Assembly: GCA_003132125.1 (NCBI GenBank)
Contig: PKWT01000073.1
Location: 902-14,766 of the forward strand
Direction: 5' to 3'
Length of the DNA stretch: 13,865 bases
Source: Micrococcales bacterium
GTDB lineage: Bacteria > Actinomycetota > Actinomycetes > Actinomycetales > Dermatophilaceae
In this document: one piece after another, positions 1 to 6,243 of the stretch
How positions within the stretch are numbered: the first letter of the stretch is position 1
Layout of the letters: every line of letters begins with the position of its first letter
The notes under the pieces: model-generated
The model's input: only the letters and a program-made list of their open reading frames with translations
Databases searched by the model: none
Told to the model about the DNA's origin: nothing
Program-made: the position numbers and the translations under genes

Positions 1-238
1 GGTCACGGCGCGGACCACCGCGCTTGATGTCCTCGTGCACCGGCACGCTCTCCACGACCGACCACGTCAATCCGGACGCCTCGATCAGCTTCTTGCGATC
101 CGCGATGGCCTGCGGGGTCCATACCTCCCCGTTGGGGACCTCATGCAGCGCGGTCACGATCCCGGTCGCGCCGGTCTGTTTGATATCAGCCAACGTGATC
201 GGATCGCTCGGGCCGAACCATCGCCATGTGTGTTCCAT
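1..238 (-). CDS. uxuA: D-mannonate dehydratase UxuA, N-terminal part (cut by window edge)
   Basis: The first 79 residues are visible. UxuA dehydrates D-mannonate to 2-keto-3-deoxy-D-gluconate in the cytoplasm, as the last step of the glucuronate branch before KDG phosphorylation. The N-terminus begins MEHTWRWFGPSDPITLADIK and continues with GATGIVTALHEVPNGEVW and SVVESVPVHEDIK, the hallmark opening of the UxuA family (a metal-dependent TIM-barrel enzyme). The ATG at 238-236 has an AGGAGG ribosome site at 244-249 with a 5-nt spacer, so the start is well supported. It lies 14 bp behind the uxuB-like stop and is the last visible gene of the leftward operon. The catalytic part lies beyond position 1 and could not be checked. 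Identification rests on residues seen; activity is inferred from the family. Confidence 0.93.
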   Translation of the reverse strand, partial: MEHTWRWFGPSDPITLADIKQTGATGIVTALHEVPNGEVWTPQAIADRKKLIEASGLTWSVVESVPVHEDIKRGGPRRD

Positions 239-252
239 GAATGCCTCCTGGG

Positions 253-1626
253 CTAGCCCTGTCCGAGCGCGCGGGCCTCGGCGATGACGGCCGCGACCAC
301 GGCCTCGTTCTCGGCGAGCTCCGGGTCGAGGGCCCGGAGCACGAGACGCACGGCCTCGGGCAGCGGTCCGCCGGCGAACGGCAGGAACACCTCGGCCCGT
401 GCATCGGTCACCTTGGCGCCGCTGCCGCGCAGGTGGCACACCCACGCGGCGAGGGGTCGAACGACACCGCCCGTGAGCCGCCCGGCCGCGACTTCGCGCC
501 GGACCGTGGGCAGGACGCGAATCGGCAGCTTCAACGAGCCATCCCAAGCGATCTGGTCGAGCCTGTGCTGCATTCGCGGGTTGGCGAAGCGCTCGATGAG
601 TGCCGCGCGGTAGGCAGCGTTGTCGGCGGCAGGCAGGCTCAGGTGTCGCGATGAGGCGACCCACCACTCGTCGAGCCACAGAAGGCACTTCGGGTCGCGC
701 ATGGCGTCGGCCACAGTCACGTGTCCCCGGATGGAACCCGCATAGGCGAGCAACGAGTGCGCGCCGTTGAGCATCCAGAGCTTGCGGTTCTCGAACGGTG
801 CGACGTCGGTGGTGAAGGTGGCGCCGGCGTCCTCCCAGCTCGGGCGGTCGGCAGCGAAGTCACCGCTGATCACCCATTCCGTGAACGGTTCGGTGACGAT
901 AGCCGCGCGGTCATGGACGCCGGTCGCGGCCTCGGCACTGGCGATGTCCTCAGGGGTGGGCTCAGGGGTGATTCGGTCCACCATGGTGGTGGCGTAGAAG
1001 ACATTGTCCCGAATCCAACGGAGCAGCTCCGGGTCGACCAACTCGGCAAGATCGGAAATCACCTGGGCGACGGCTGCGCCGTTTCCGGGGAGGTTGTCGC
1101 AGGGAACCACGGTGAAGGGGCCGGCTGCGGCCAGCCGCCGCGCCGCAAAGCCGGCGACCAGCTTGGCAGGAGCGGTTCTGACGGGGGCCATCACATCGGC
1201 GCGCAAGGCCTCGATATCGGTCACGACCTCGGGCCGGTCGACGTCGAGGCCGCCGTCGGGGCCGCGCAGGTACCCGGCCTCGGTGATAGTGGTGGTGATG
1301 ACCTGAACCTGCGGATCCGCGACGTAGGCGAGCCAGGCCGCGTGTTCGTCCCCAAGGTGGATCCGGGCGAGGCTGCGCACGACCTCGAAGCGGTCCCCGT
1401 CAGCGGCGCGGGTGATCAGTGTGTAGAGCCCATCCTGCGACCTGAGTGCAGCCACTCTCGCGTGCGAGCGCTGTGTCGAGCGACCGGTGAAGGCGGCGAT
1501 GCCCCACTCGTCCGCGTTCGAGGCGTTCGTGGTGTACCACGCCTGGTGGGCCCGGAAGAAGTTGCCCAACCCGAGGTGGACGAGGCGCACTGGGGGTCCA
1601 CCTCCGGACCTATGGAGCTCTTTCAC
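253..1626 (-). CDS. uxuB: Fructuronate reductase / mannitol dehydrogenase-family oxidoreductase (UxuB-like)
   Basis: A 457-residue NAD(P)-dependent polyol dehydrogenase of the long-chain mannitol dehydrogenase family. In this operon it should reduce D-fructuronate to D-mannonate. The N-terminal Rossmann motif VHLGLGNFFRAHQAWYT lies at about residues 16-32. CDNLPGNG is at about 176-183 and VDRITP at about 217-222. The catalytic K-x4-N-x2-H signature is seen as K282, N287, H290 (KLWMLNGAH). The GTG start at 1626 overlaps the uxaC stop (GTGA) and has AGGAGG at 1637-1642, so translation is probably coupled. A second GTG at 1590-1588 with GGAGG at 1601-1605 would remove 12 residues and is an alternative. 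The family includes mannitol, arabinitol, fructuronate and tagaturonate enzymes; the operon, not the sequence, points to fructuronate. It may also serve tagaturonate, since no separate UxaB is visible. Confidence 0.85.
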   Translation of the reverse strand: MKELHRSGGGPPVRLVHLGLGNFFRAHQAWYTTNASNADEWGIAAFTGRSTQRSHARVAALRSQDGLYTLITRAADGDRFEVVRSLARIHLGDEHAAWLAYVADPQVQVITTTITEAGYLRGPDGGLDVDRPEVVTDIEALRADVMAPVRTAPAKLVAGFAARRLAAAGPFTVVPCDNLPGNGAAVAQVISDLAELVDPELLRWIRDNVFYATTMVDRITPEPTPEDIASAEAATGVHDRAAIVTEPFTEWVISGDFAADRPSWEDAGATFTTDVAPFENRKLWMLNGAHSLLAYAGSIRGHVTVADAMRDPKCLLWLDEWWVASSRHLSLPAADNAAYRAALIERFANPRMQHRLDQIAWDGSLKLPIRVLPTVRREVAAGRLTGGVVRPLAAWVCHLRGSGAKVTDARAEVFLPFAGGPLPEAVRLVLRALDPELAENEAVVAAVIAEARALGQG

Positions 1627-3053
1627 AGCCTGAAGACCTCCTGCGGGAGGCTGCTCACGAGGTCGACCGCCGTTTCCAAGGCCTCGTCTTCGTCGAGACG
1701 ATGCTCAGCGACGAGATTGGCGAGGTGCCCGCTGTCGAGTCGGCGGGACATGTCGTGCCTCACCGGGATGGTGCAGAACGCGCGGGTGTCGTCGATGAAG
1801 CCTGACGTGCGCGTAAAACCAACAGTCTCGGTGATCGCCGATCGCCACCGTCGGATCGCGTCGGGAGCGTCGAGGAACCACCAGGGCTGCCCCACGTAGA
1901 CCGACGGGTAGAAACCGGCCAGAGGCGCCAGCTCACGGGAGAACACGGTCTCGTCGAGGGTGAAGAGCACCAGCTTCAGGTTCGGGTGCGTTCCATACCG
2001 CTCGAGAAGGGGCCGCAGCGGGTCGGTGAAGTCACCGCGCAGCGGTATGTCGTGGCCGGTGTCCGGTCCAAACCTCGCGGCGGAAGGCCGGTGATGATCG
2101 CGTCGCACGCCCGCATGGATGGTCATGGTCAGGCCGTCCTCGGTCGACATCCGCGCCATCTCGAGCAACATGTGTCGACGAAGGGCCACGGCCTCGGTGA
2201 GCGTCGCGGTGCCGGCCATGGCAGCGTGGTAGATCCGCTCCGCTTCGGAGGGCTGGAGCGGCTCGGTCCCGCTGTCGGTGTGCGCGTGGTCCGCCGACTT
2301 GGCGCCGTGGGAGATGAAGTACTGGCGGCGTCCCTCCATGGCCCTGACCCAGCCTGCGTAGCTGCTCGTGTCTTCCTCGGACACCTCGCCCAACCGCGCC
2401 ACGGCGGTGGGCCAACCAGCCTCGGACGCCTCGAGGTAGCGATCGGGACGGAAGGTGGGTATGACATGCCCAGACCACGTCGGGTCCCCCACCAGCGCGG
2501 CGTGCACGGCCAGGTCGTCGCACGGGTCGTCGGTCGTGGCAAGCACTGAGATCTTGAAGCGGTCGAACAACGCCCTCGGCTTGTAAGCGTCTTGGCTCAG
2601 CCGCTCGGCGAGGTGGTCGTAGATGGCGTCGGCCGTTGCGGCCGAGGGTCGCACGGTGACCCCGAAGATCTCGACGAGCTCGGACTCCAGCCAGTACCGC
2701 ACCGGTGTGCCGCGATAGATGTCCCAGTGTGTGCAGAGCAATCGCCAGGCTGCGCGTGCCGCGGTCTCCGACAGGGGGCCCTGCCCGACACCAAGCGCGT
2801 CGAGCGGCACACCCGAGGCGTGCAGGAGCCGGGTCACGTAGTGGTCCGGGGTGACGAACAGCTCCGCGGGATCGCGGAAGGGCACGTTGTCCAGGAGGAT
2901 CTGCGGGTTGACGTGGCCGTGGGGGGAGATGATCGGGAGATCCCGGACCGCGTTGTAGAGCCGACGGGCGATGTCGCGGACGGCAGGGTCCGCGGGCAGG
3001 AGCCGGTCAGGGTGCAGCACGAGCGAGGTTGGCTGGTGGAGCTTGACTGTCAT
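1623..3053 (-). CDS. uxaC: Uronate (glucuronate/galacturonate) isomerase UxaC
   Basis: A cytoplasmic isomerase of the amidohydrolase-like fold that converts D-glucuronate to D-fructuronate and D-galacturonate to D-tagaturonate, the shared first step of both hexuronate branches. From the chosen start it has 476 residues, close to E. coli UxaC (470). Family marks seen are ISPHGHVNP (residues 42-50, with the H45-x-H47 pair), TTDDPCDDL (173-181), FRPDRYLEAS (201-210), TIHAGVRRDHH (311-321, H313), LVLFTLDETVFSRELAP (361-377) and GQPWWFLDAPDAIRRWR (388-404). The ATG at 3053-3051 is preferred over an upstream ATG at 3128. It matches the family N-terminus, and GGAAAG stands about 7 nt upstream, while the extra 25 residues are low-complexity and fall in the hairpin-bearing gap. 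Its stop overlaps the start of the uxuB-like gene. Confidence 0.95.
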   Translation of the reverse strand: MTVKLHQPTSLVLHPDRLLPADPAVRDIARRLYNAVRDLPIISPHGHVNPQILLDNVPFRDPAELFVTPDHYVTRLLHASGVPLDALGVGQGPLSETAARAAWRLLCTHWDIYRGTPVRYWLESELVEIFGVTVRPSAATADAIYDHLAERLSQDAYKPRALFDRFKISVLATTDDPCDDLAVHAALVGDPTWSGHVIPTFRPDRYLEASEAGWPTAVARLGEVSEEDTSSYAGWVRAMEGRRQYFISHGAKSADHAHTDSGTEPLQPSEAERIYHAAMAGTATLTEAVALRRHMLLEMARMSTEDGLTMTIHAGVRRDHHRPSAARFGPDTGHDIPLRGDFTDPLRPLLERYGTHPNLKLVLFTLDETVFSRELAPLAGFYPSVYVGQPWWFLDAPDAIRRWRSAITETVGFTRTSGFIDDTRAFCTIPVRHDMSRRLDSGHLANLVAEHRLDEDEALETAVDLVSSLPQEVFRL

Positions 3054-3133
3054 CGTGTCGCTTTCCATAACACGGCAGTTGGCTGCCGCAGGTTGTCGCT
3101 GCTGGAGTCCCGGCGGACGCCGGTCCAATCGCG
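3054..3133 (-). promoter_or_regulatory. uxaA-uxaC intergenic gap with two short GC hairpins
   Basis: This 80-bp gap is the only sizeable break in an otherwise coupled or nearly contiguous operon. It contains two perfect small inverted repeats: CCGGCG-GA-CGCCGG at 3110-3123, and CGGCAG-TTGG-CTGCCG at 3073-3088. Both would fold in the leftward transcript, the second ending about 20 nt before the uxaC start. No T-run follows either, so they do not look like intrinsic terminators. A role in mRNA processing, 3'-end protection of the manD-uxaA segment, or expression tuning is inference only. Confidence 0.45.
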
Positions 3134-4720
3134 TCAGGTCACCGTGCCGAACTGCCAGGGGACGAACTCGTCCTGGCCAAGGTCAAGTTCCTCGCTGGCG
3201 GTGCGCTCTCCCGAGGCGACGGAGATGATCCGTTCGAAGATCTCGTCCCCCACCTCCGTGAGGCCGGCAGTTCCGTCGACGATCCGACCACAGTTGATGT
3301 CCATGTCTTCGGTCATGCGCTCGTACATCTCGGTGTTCGTGGCCAGCTTGATGGACGGGGTCGGCCGGCATCCCAGGACCGACCCCCGACCGGTCGTGAA
3401 GCAGACGACGGTGGCCCCGCCGGCAACGATCCCTGTGACGGAGACGGGGTCGTAGCCGGGGGTGTCCATAAACACCAGGCCGCGCTCCTTGACCGGCTCC
3501 GCATACTCGTATACCGCGGTCAGATCGGCCTGCCCCGCCTTCGCCACTGCGCCCAGCGACTTCTCCAAGATCGTGGTCAACCCGCCGGCCTTGTTGCCGG
3601 GTGACGGGTTGTTGTCCAGGCTCCCGCCACCGGCCCGCGCATAGTTCTTCCACCAGTCGATCCGCTCGAGCAGCCTGCGTCCCACGTTCTCGGAGACGGC
3701 GCGGCGGGTGAGCAGGTGCTCGGCGCCGAAGACCTCGGGCGTCTCGGCCAGGATCGACGTCCCGCCGTCGGCGACCAACCGGTCCGAGGCGTAACCGAGC
3801 GCGGGGTTTGCGGTGATACCTGAGTACCCATCGGATCCCCCACAGTTCAGTCCAAGAACAATCTCGCTGATGGGGGCGGGAGTTCGCCGACGGGCGTCCA
3901 GCACGGGAAGCATCCCGCGGATGAGGTCGACGCCGGCTCGCACGGTGGCGCGCACTCCGCCGGTGTCCTGGATCGTGAGTGTGTTGACGATCGTGTCGGT
4001 GGGCACGTCCAGACCCTCGACCAGCGACTGCACAGGCACCATCTCGCAGCCCAGCCCCAGCACCAGCAGGCCGCCGAAGTTGGGGTGCTGCGCATATCCA
4101 CGCAGGGTGCGAACCAGCGTGTTGGCACCGACGCTGCCCGACACGAGCCCGCATCCGCTTTGATGGGTAAGGGCCACCACGCCGTCGACGTTCGGGAACG
4201 CGTCAAGCGCCATCCCGCGGAACTGCTCGGCGATCATCTTGGCCGACGACGCCGAACAGTTCACCGAGGTCAGCACGCCGATGTAGTTGCGGGTACCGAC
4301 CCGACCATTCGCCCGGTGGTAGCCCTGGAAAGTGCGCGCAGGCGCGGACCGGGCCGGCAGCGTGGCCCGTGCAGTACCGAACTCATAGGCCCGGTCGCTA
4401 TCGTCCATGCCGAGGTTGTGGGTGTGCACGTGAGCGCCTGCCACGATGTCCGTGGTTGCGAGGCCTATGGACTGGCCGTACTTGTGCACGGCCGAACCGG
4501 AGGGCACGTCGCGGACGGCCAGCTTGTGGCTGCGTGGCACGTCGCCGGAGAGCACGAACTCGCCCGCCGCGGCAAGCACCCGGGTGCCGGCCTTCAGCTC
4601 GCGGGTGGTGACGGCGACGTCATCGTCGGGCCGCAACAGGAGGGCACACTCCGCCAGCGGGACCACTGGGGATCCATCGGTCAGGCTCACGACGCGTTGT
4701 TGCTTCTCGGAGGGAGTCAT
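3134..4720 (-). CDS. uxaA: Altronate dehydratase family protein UxaA
   Basis: A 528-residue UxaA/GarD-family dehydratase that likely converts D-altronate to 2-keto-3-deoxy-D-gluconate in the galacturonate branch. It has the two-part family layout: an N-terminal SAF-type domain (about residues 28-106) ending in HVHTHNLG at 97-104, then the large catalytic part opening with NGRVGTRNYIGVLTSVNCSA (138-157). Further marks are THQSGCGL (185-192), LGLGCEMVP (221-229), LNCGGSDGYSGITANPALG (291-309) and a Cys-rich C-terminal half (C440, C451, C477). E. coli UxaA has 495 residues and GarD 523. The RVGTRNYIG and SVNCSA wording is closer to altronate than galactarate dehydratases, but galactarate cannot be excluded. 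The ATG start lies 4 bp after the manD stop and has only a weak ribosome site, so coupling to manD is likely. Confidence 0.88.
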   Translation of the reverse strand: MTPSEKQQRVVSLTDGSPVVPLAECALLLRPDDDVAVTTRELKAGTRVLAAAGEFVLSGDVPRSHKLAVRDVPSGSAVHKYGQSIGLATTDIVAGAHVHTHNLGMDDSDRAYEFGTARATLPARSAPARTFQGYHRANGRVGTRNYIGVLTSVNCSASSAKMIAEQFRGMALDAFPNVDGVVALTHQSGCGLVSGSVGANTLVRTLRGYAQHPNFGGLLVLGLGCEMVPVQSLVEGLDVPTDTIVNTLTIQDTGGVRATVRAGVDLIRGMLPVLDARRRTPAPISEIVLGLNCGGSDGYSGITANPALGYASDRLVADGGTSILAETPEVFGAEHLLTRRAVSENVGRRLLERIDWWKNYARAGGGSLDNNPSPGNKAGGLTTILEKSLGAVAKAGQADLTAVYEYAEPVKERGLVFMDTPGYDPVSVTGIVAGGATVVCFTTGRGSVLGCRPTPSIKLATNTEMYERMTEDMDINCGRIVDGTAGLTEVGDEIFERIISVASGERTASEELDLGQDEFVPWQFGTVT

Positions 4721-4724
4721 CGGC

Positions 4725-5951
4725 TTACCAGTCGTGCATCGTGCCGTCGAGCAGCCGGTTCACGGGGAGGTACGCCGGGGTGTACTCGAACGCGGCGGCC
4801 GCCGACTCGTCGAGCTCGACGCCCAGACCGGGGTTCTCGCCGGGGTCCAGCAGCCCGTCGACGAACGTGTAGCTCGTCTGGAACACCTCGAGCGTGCGCT
4901 CGTTGTGCACCATGAGCTCCTGGATGCCGAAGTTGTGGATCGCGATGTCAAGGTGTAGCGCCGCCGCCATCCCCACCGGCGAGACGTCCGTCGGCCCGTG
5001 GATGCCGGACTTGATCTGGTAGATCGCCGCGAAGTCCATGATCTTGCGCAGCCCGGTGATACCGCCGGCGTGCGTGGCGGAGGAGCGCACATAGTCGATC
5101 AGCTGCTCGGTGATCAACGTCTGGTAGTCGAAGATCGAGTTGAAGACCTCACCGATCGCCAACGGGGTGGTGGTCTGCGACCGCACCCGCCGCAGGCCCT
5201 CCTGGCTCTCAGCGGGCGTGCAGTCCTCGAGCCAGAAGAGGTCGAACGGCTCCAACGAGCGACCGAGCTGGGCACCCTGGTTGGGCGTCAGCCGGTGGTG
5301 TGCGTCGTGCAGCAGGGGCAGCGCGGCGCCGAACTCCGCGCGCACGGCCTCGAACACCTCCGGAATGTGCCGCAGGTATGCGGCCGTGTCCCAGTCCTCC
5401 TCGATCGGCACGGCGGTGCGCCCGGCGGGTTCGTAGTCATACTTCTGTCCGGCCAGCTGGTCGCTGCCGACGCCGTAGACCTTGGCCAGGCCGGGCACTC
5501 CAGTCTGGATGCGGACCGCCTTGAAGCCGTCGTCCAGCAGGTTGCGGATCGCAATGAACAGTGCATCGACGGTGGTGCCGGACGCGTGTCCGTACGCGAG
5601 CGCCCCGCGGCGGCTCCGCCCGCCGAGAAGCTGGTAGACCGGCAGTCCCGCGACCTTGCCCTTGATGTCCCACAACGCCATGTCCACCGCCGAGATGGCC
5701 GCCATGGTCACGGGCCCGCGCCGCCAGTACGGTCCGCGGTACAGGTACTGCCACGTGTCCTCGATGTTATCCGCGTCGCGACCGATCAGCAGGGGCACGA
5801 CGTGATCGCGAAGGTAGGAGGTGACCGCGAGCTCGCGCCCGTTGAGGGTCGCGTCCCCGAGCCCGACGACGCCATCGCTCGTTGTGAGCTTCAGCGTGAC
5901 GAAGTTGCGACCGGGACTCGTGACGATCACGTCGACGCCCTCGATCTTCAT
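4725..5951 (-). CDS. manD: ManD/RspA-type sugar-acid dehydratase (enolase superfamily)
   Basis: A 408-residue enolase-superfamily dehydratase of the mannonate dehydratase (RspA) subgroup, first gene of the operon. Predicted ligands are in place: metal acids D216 (LLHDAHH), E242 (FWLEDC) and E268 (AIGEVF); R147 and Y159 in the mobile loop (RIQTG, KVYG); H218; H318 in GIHGPTD; E345 in NFGIQE; and the C-terminal W408. These fit the characterised Novosphingobium ManD layout with a 6-residue offset after the loop. Residue 320, after H318-G319, is Pro. From memory, members with Pro here are low-efficiency mannonate/gluconate dehydratases and those with Ala high-efficiency ones. The operon already has UxuA, so the substrate may be another sugar acid (gluconate, gulonate- or idonate-related); this is inference. 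The ATG at 5951 has GGAGGGG at 5956-5962. The family call is firm, the substrate is not. Confidence 0.9.
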   Translation of the reverse strand: MKIEGVDVIVTSPGRNFVTLKLTTSDGVVGLGDATLNGRELAVTSYLRDHVVPLLIGRDADNIEDTWQYLYRGPYWRRGPVTMAAISAVDMALWDIKGKVAGLPVYQLLGGRSRRGALAYGHASGTTVDALFIAIRNLLDDGFKAVRIQTGVPGLAKVYGVGSDQLAGQKYDYEPAGRTAVPIEEDWDTAAYLRHIPEVFEAVRAEFGAALPLLHDAHHRLTPNQGAQLGRSLEPFDLFWLEDCTPAESQEGLRRVRSQTTTPLAIGEVFNSIFDYQTLITEQLIDYVRSSATHAGGITGLRKIMDFAAIYQIKSGIHGPTDVSPVGMAAALHLDIAIHNFGIQELMVHNERTLEVFQTSYTFVDGLLDPGENPGLGVELDESAAAAFEYTPAYLPVNRLLDGTMHDW

Positions 5952-6007
5952 CGGGCCCCTCCGACGGACGGAACAGACTGGTCACAGCACTGTCGAACGA
6001 CGTGCAT
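5948..6007 (-). CDS. Possible 19-codon leader ORF ending on the manD start
   Basis: A short reading frame, MHVVRQCCDQSVPSVGGAR then TGA, begins with ATG at 6007-6005. It has a good ribosome site (GGAG at 6013-6016, 5-nt spacer). Its stop TGA (5950-5948) overlaps the manD ATG (5951-5949) as ATGA. That arrangement would couple leader and manD translation. It contains a Cys-Cys pair. Cysteine-containing short leader ORFs of the form MHV-R are known upstream of some actinobacterial operons, but I cannot link this one to a described family. It could be chance: 19 codons is short, and the manD ribosome site lies within it. Confidence 0.4.
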   Translation of the reverse strand: MHVVRQCCDQSVPSVGGAR

Positions 6008-6029
6008 TCCGTCTCCTCTCTGAAACAAC

Positions 6030-6056
6030 ATGAGTGAAACTGCAACAATCACTCAT
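6030..6056. promoter_or_regulatory. 8-bp inverted repeat, ATGAGTGA-N11-TCACTCAT
   Basis: The arms at 6030-6037 and 6049-6056 are perfect complements with an 11-nt spacer. The repeat lies about 14 bp upstream of the ribosome site of the leader ORF. It could be an operator with half-sites about two helical turns apart, or a hairpin at the 5' end of the manD transcript. It does not resemble the compact CG-centred LacI-family operator, so a second regulator is possible. Confidence 0.4.
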
Positions 6057-6154
6057 AGGGGTGCATCCGGTCGATGGACCCGGTCCTGAGGCTCCTGACC
6101 TGTATGAACAGTACCTTCTCAGACTGAATAGGTCACGCAGTTCAACAGACTTTC

Positions 6155-6168
6155 TGAAAATGCTTGAC
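6155..6168. promoter_or_regulatory. Upstream LacI-type operator-like box (partial match)
   Basis: TGAAAATGCTTGAC resembles the LacI-family pattern TGNAANCGNTTNCA in its left half and central TT but deviates at three fixed positions. It begins exactly 21 bp upstream of the better box at 6176, about two helical turns, so the two would lie on the same face of the DNA. It overlaps the proposed -35 element. Tandem auxiliary site is inference. Confidence 0.35.
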
Positions 6169-6193
6169 GAACTACTGAAAAGGTTTGCATACT
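6164..6193 (+). promoter_or_regulatory. Promoter of the LacI-family regulator (and perhaps importer)
   Basis: TTGACG at 6164-6169 and CATACT at 6188-6193 form a recognisable primary-sigma promoter with an 18-bp spacer. Transcription would begin near 6200 and give a leader of about 45 nt. Both operator-like boxes overlap this promoter, so repression by blocking RNA polymerase is the expected mode. Confidence 0.55.
6176..6189. promoter_or_regulatory. LacI-family operator-like site overlapping the -10
   Basis: TGAAAAGGTTTGCA fits the LacI/GalR-family operator pattern TGNAANCGNTTNCA at every fixed position except one of the two central bases (G for C). Five of seven base pairs of the dyad are symmetric. 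It sits in the spacer and the first bases of the -10 of the regulator promoter. The pattern match is seen; binding by the adjacent regulator and joint control of the manD operon are inferred. Confidence 0.6.
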
Positions 6194-6243
6194 GTCGGGG
6201 AGCCACAACGACGTGGCCGCACCACACGACTGAGGTGAAGCCC

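Larger units (their letters stand above)
5952..6243. other. Divergent control region between manD operon and lacI-type gene
   Basis: These 292 bp are visibly richer in A and T than the flanking genes and carry no long conserved ORF. They hold the leader ORF, the 8-bp inverted repeat at 6030-6056, the regulator promoter and the operator-like boxes at 6155-6189. TGAAAC occurs twice 14 bp apart (6021-6026 and 6035-6040). I could not find a convincing -35/-10 pair for the leftward manD operon; its promoter should lie between about 6010 and 6180. Confidence 0.7.

Noticed and set aside
721..1899. 392-codon open frame on the plus strand opposite the uxuB-like gene
   Set aside because: Antisense shadow of a recognised gene in high-GC DNA; Gly/Arg/Val-rich with no family features.
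3054..3128. N-terminal extension of UxaC from an ATG at 3128
   Set aside because: The extra 25 residues do not match the family and are encoded in the hairpin-bearing gap; 3053 has a ribosome site and gives the usual length.
2592..3455. 287-codon plus-strand open frame across uxaC and the uxaA end
   Set aside because: Antisense to two clear genes and spans their intergenic hairpins; composition is that of a shadow frame.
4998..6023. 341-codon plus-strand open frame opposite manD
   Set aside because: Shadow of manD, whose catalytic residues are all present on the other strand.
6034..6243. N-terminal extension of the LacI-family regulator from an ATG at 6034
   Set aside because: Would add 70 residues unlike any LacI protein and cross the promoter and operators; GTG at 6244 has a proper ribosome site.
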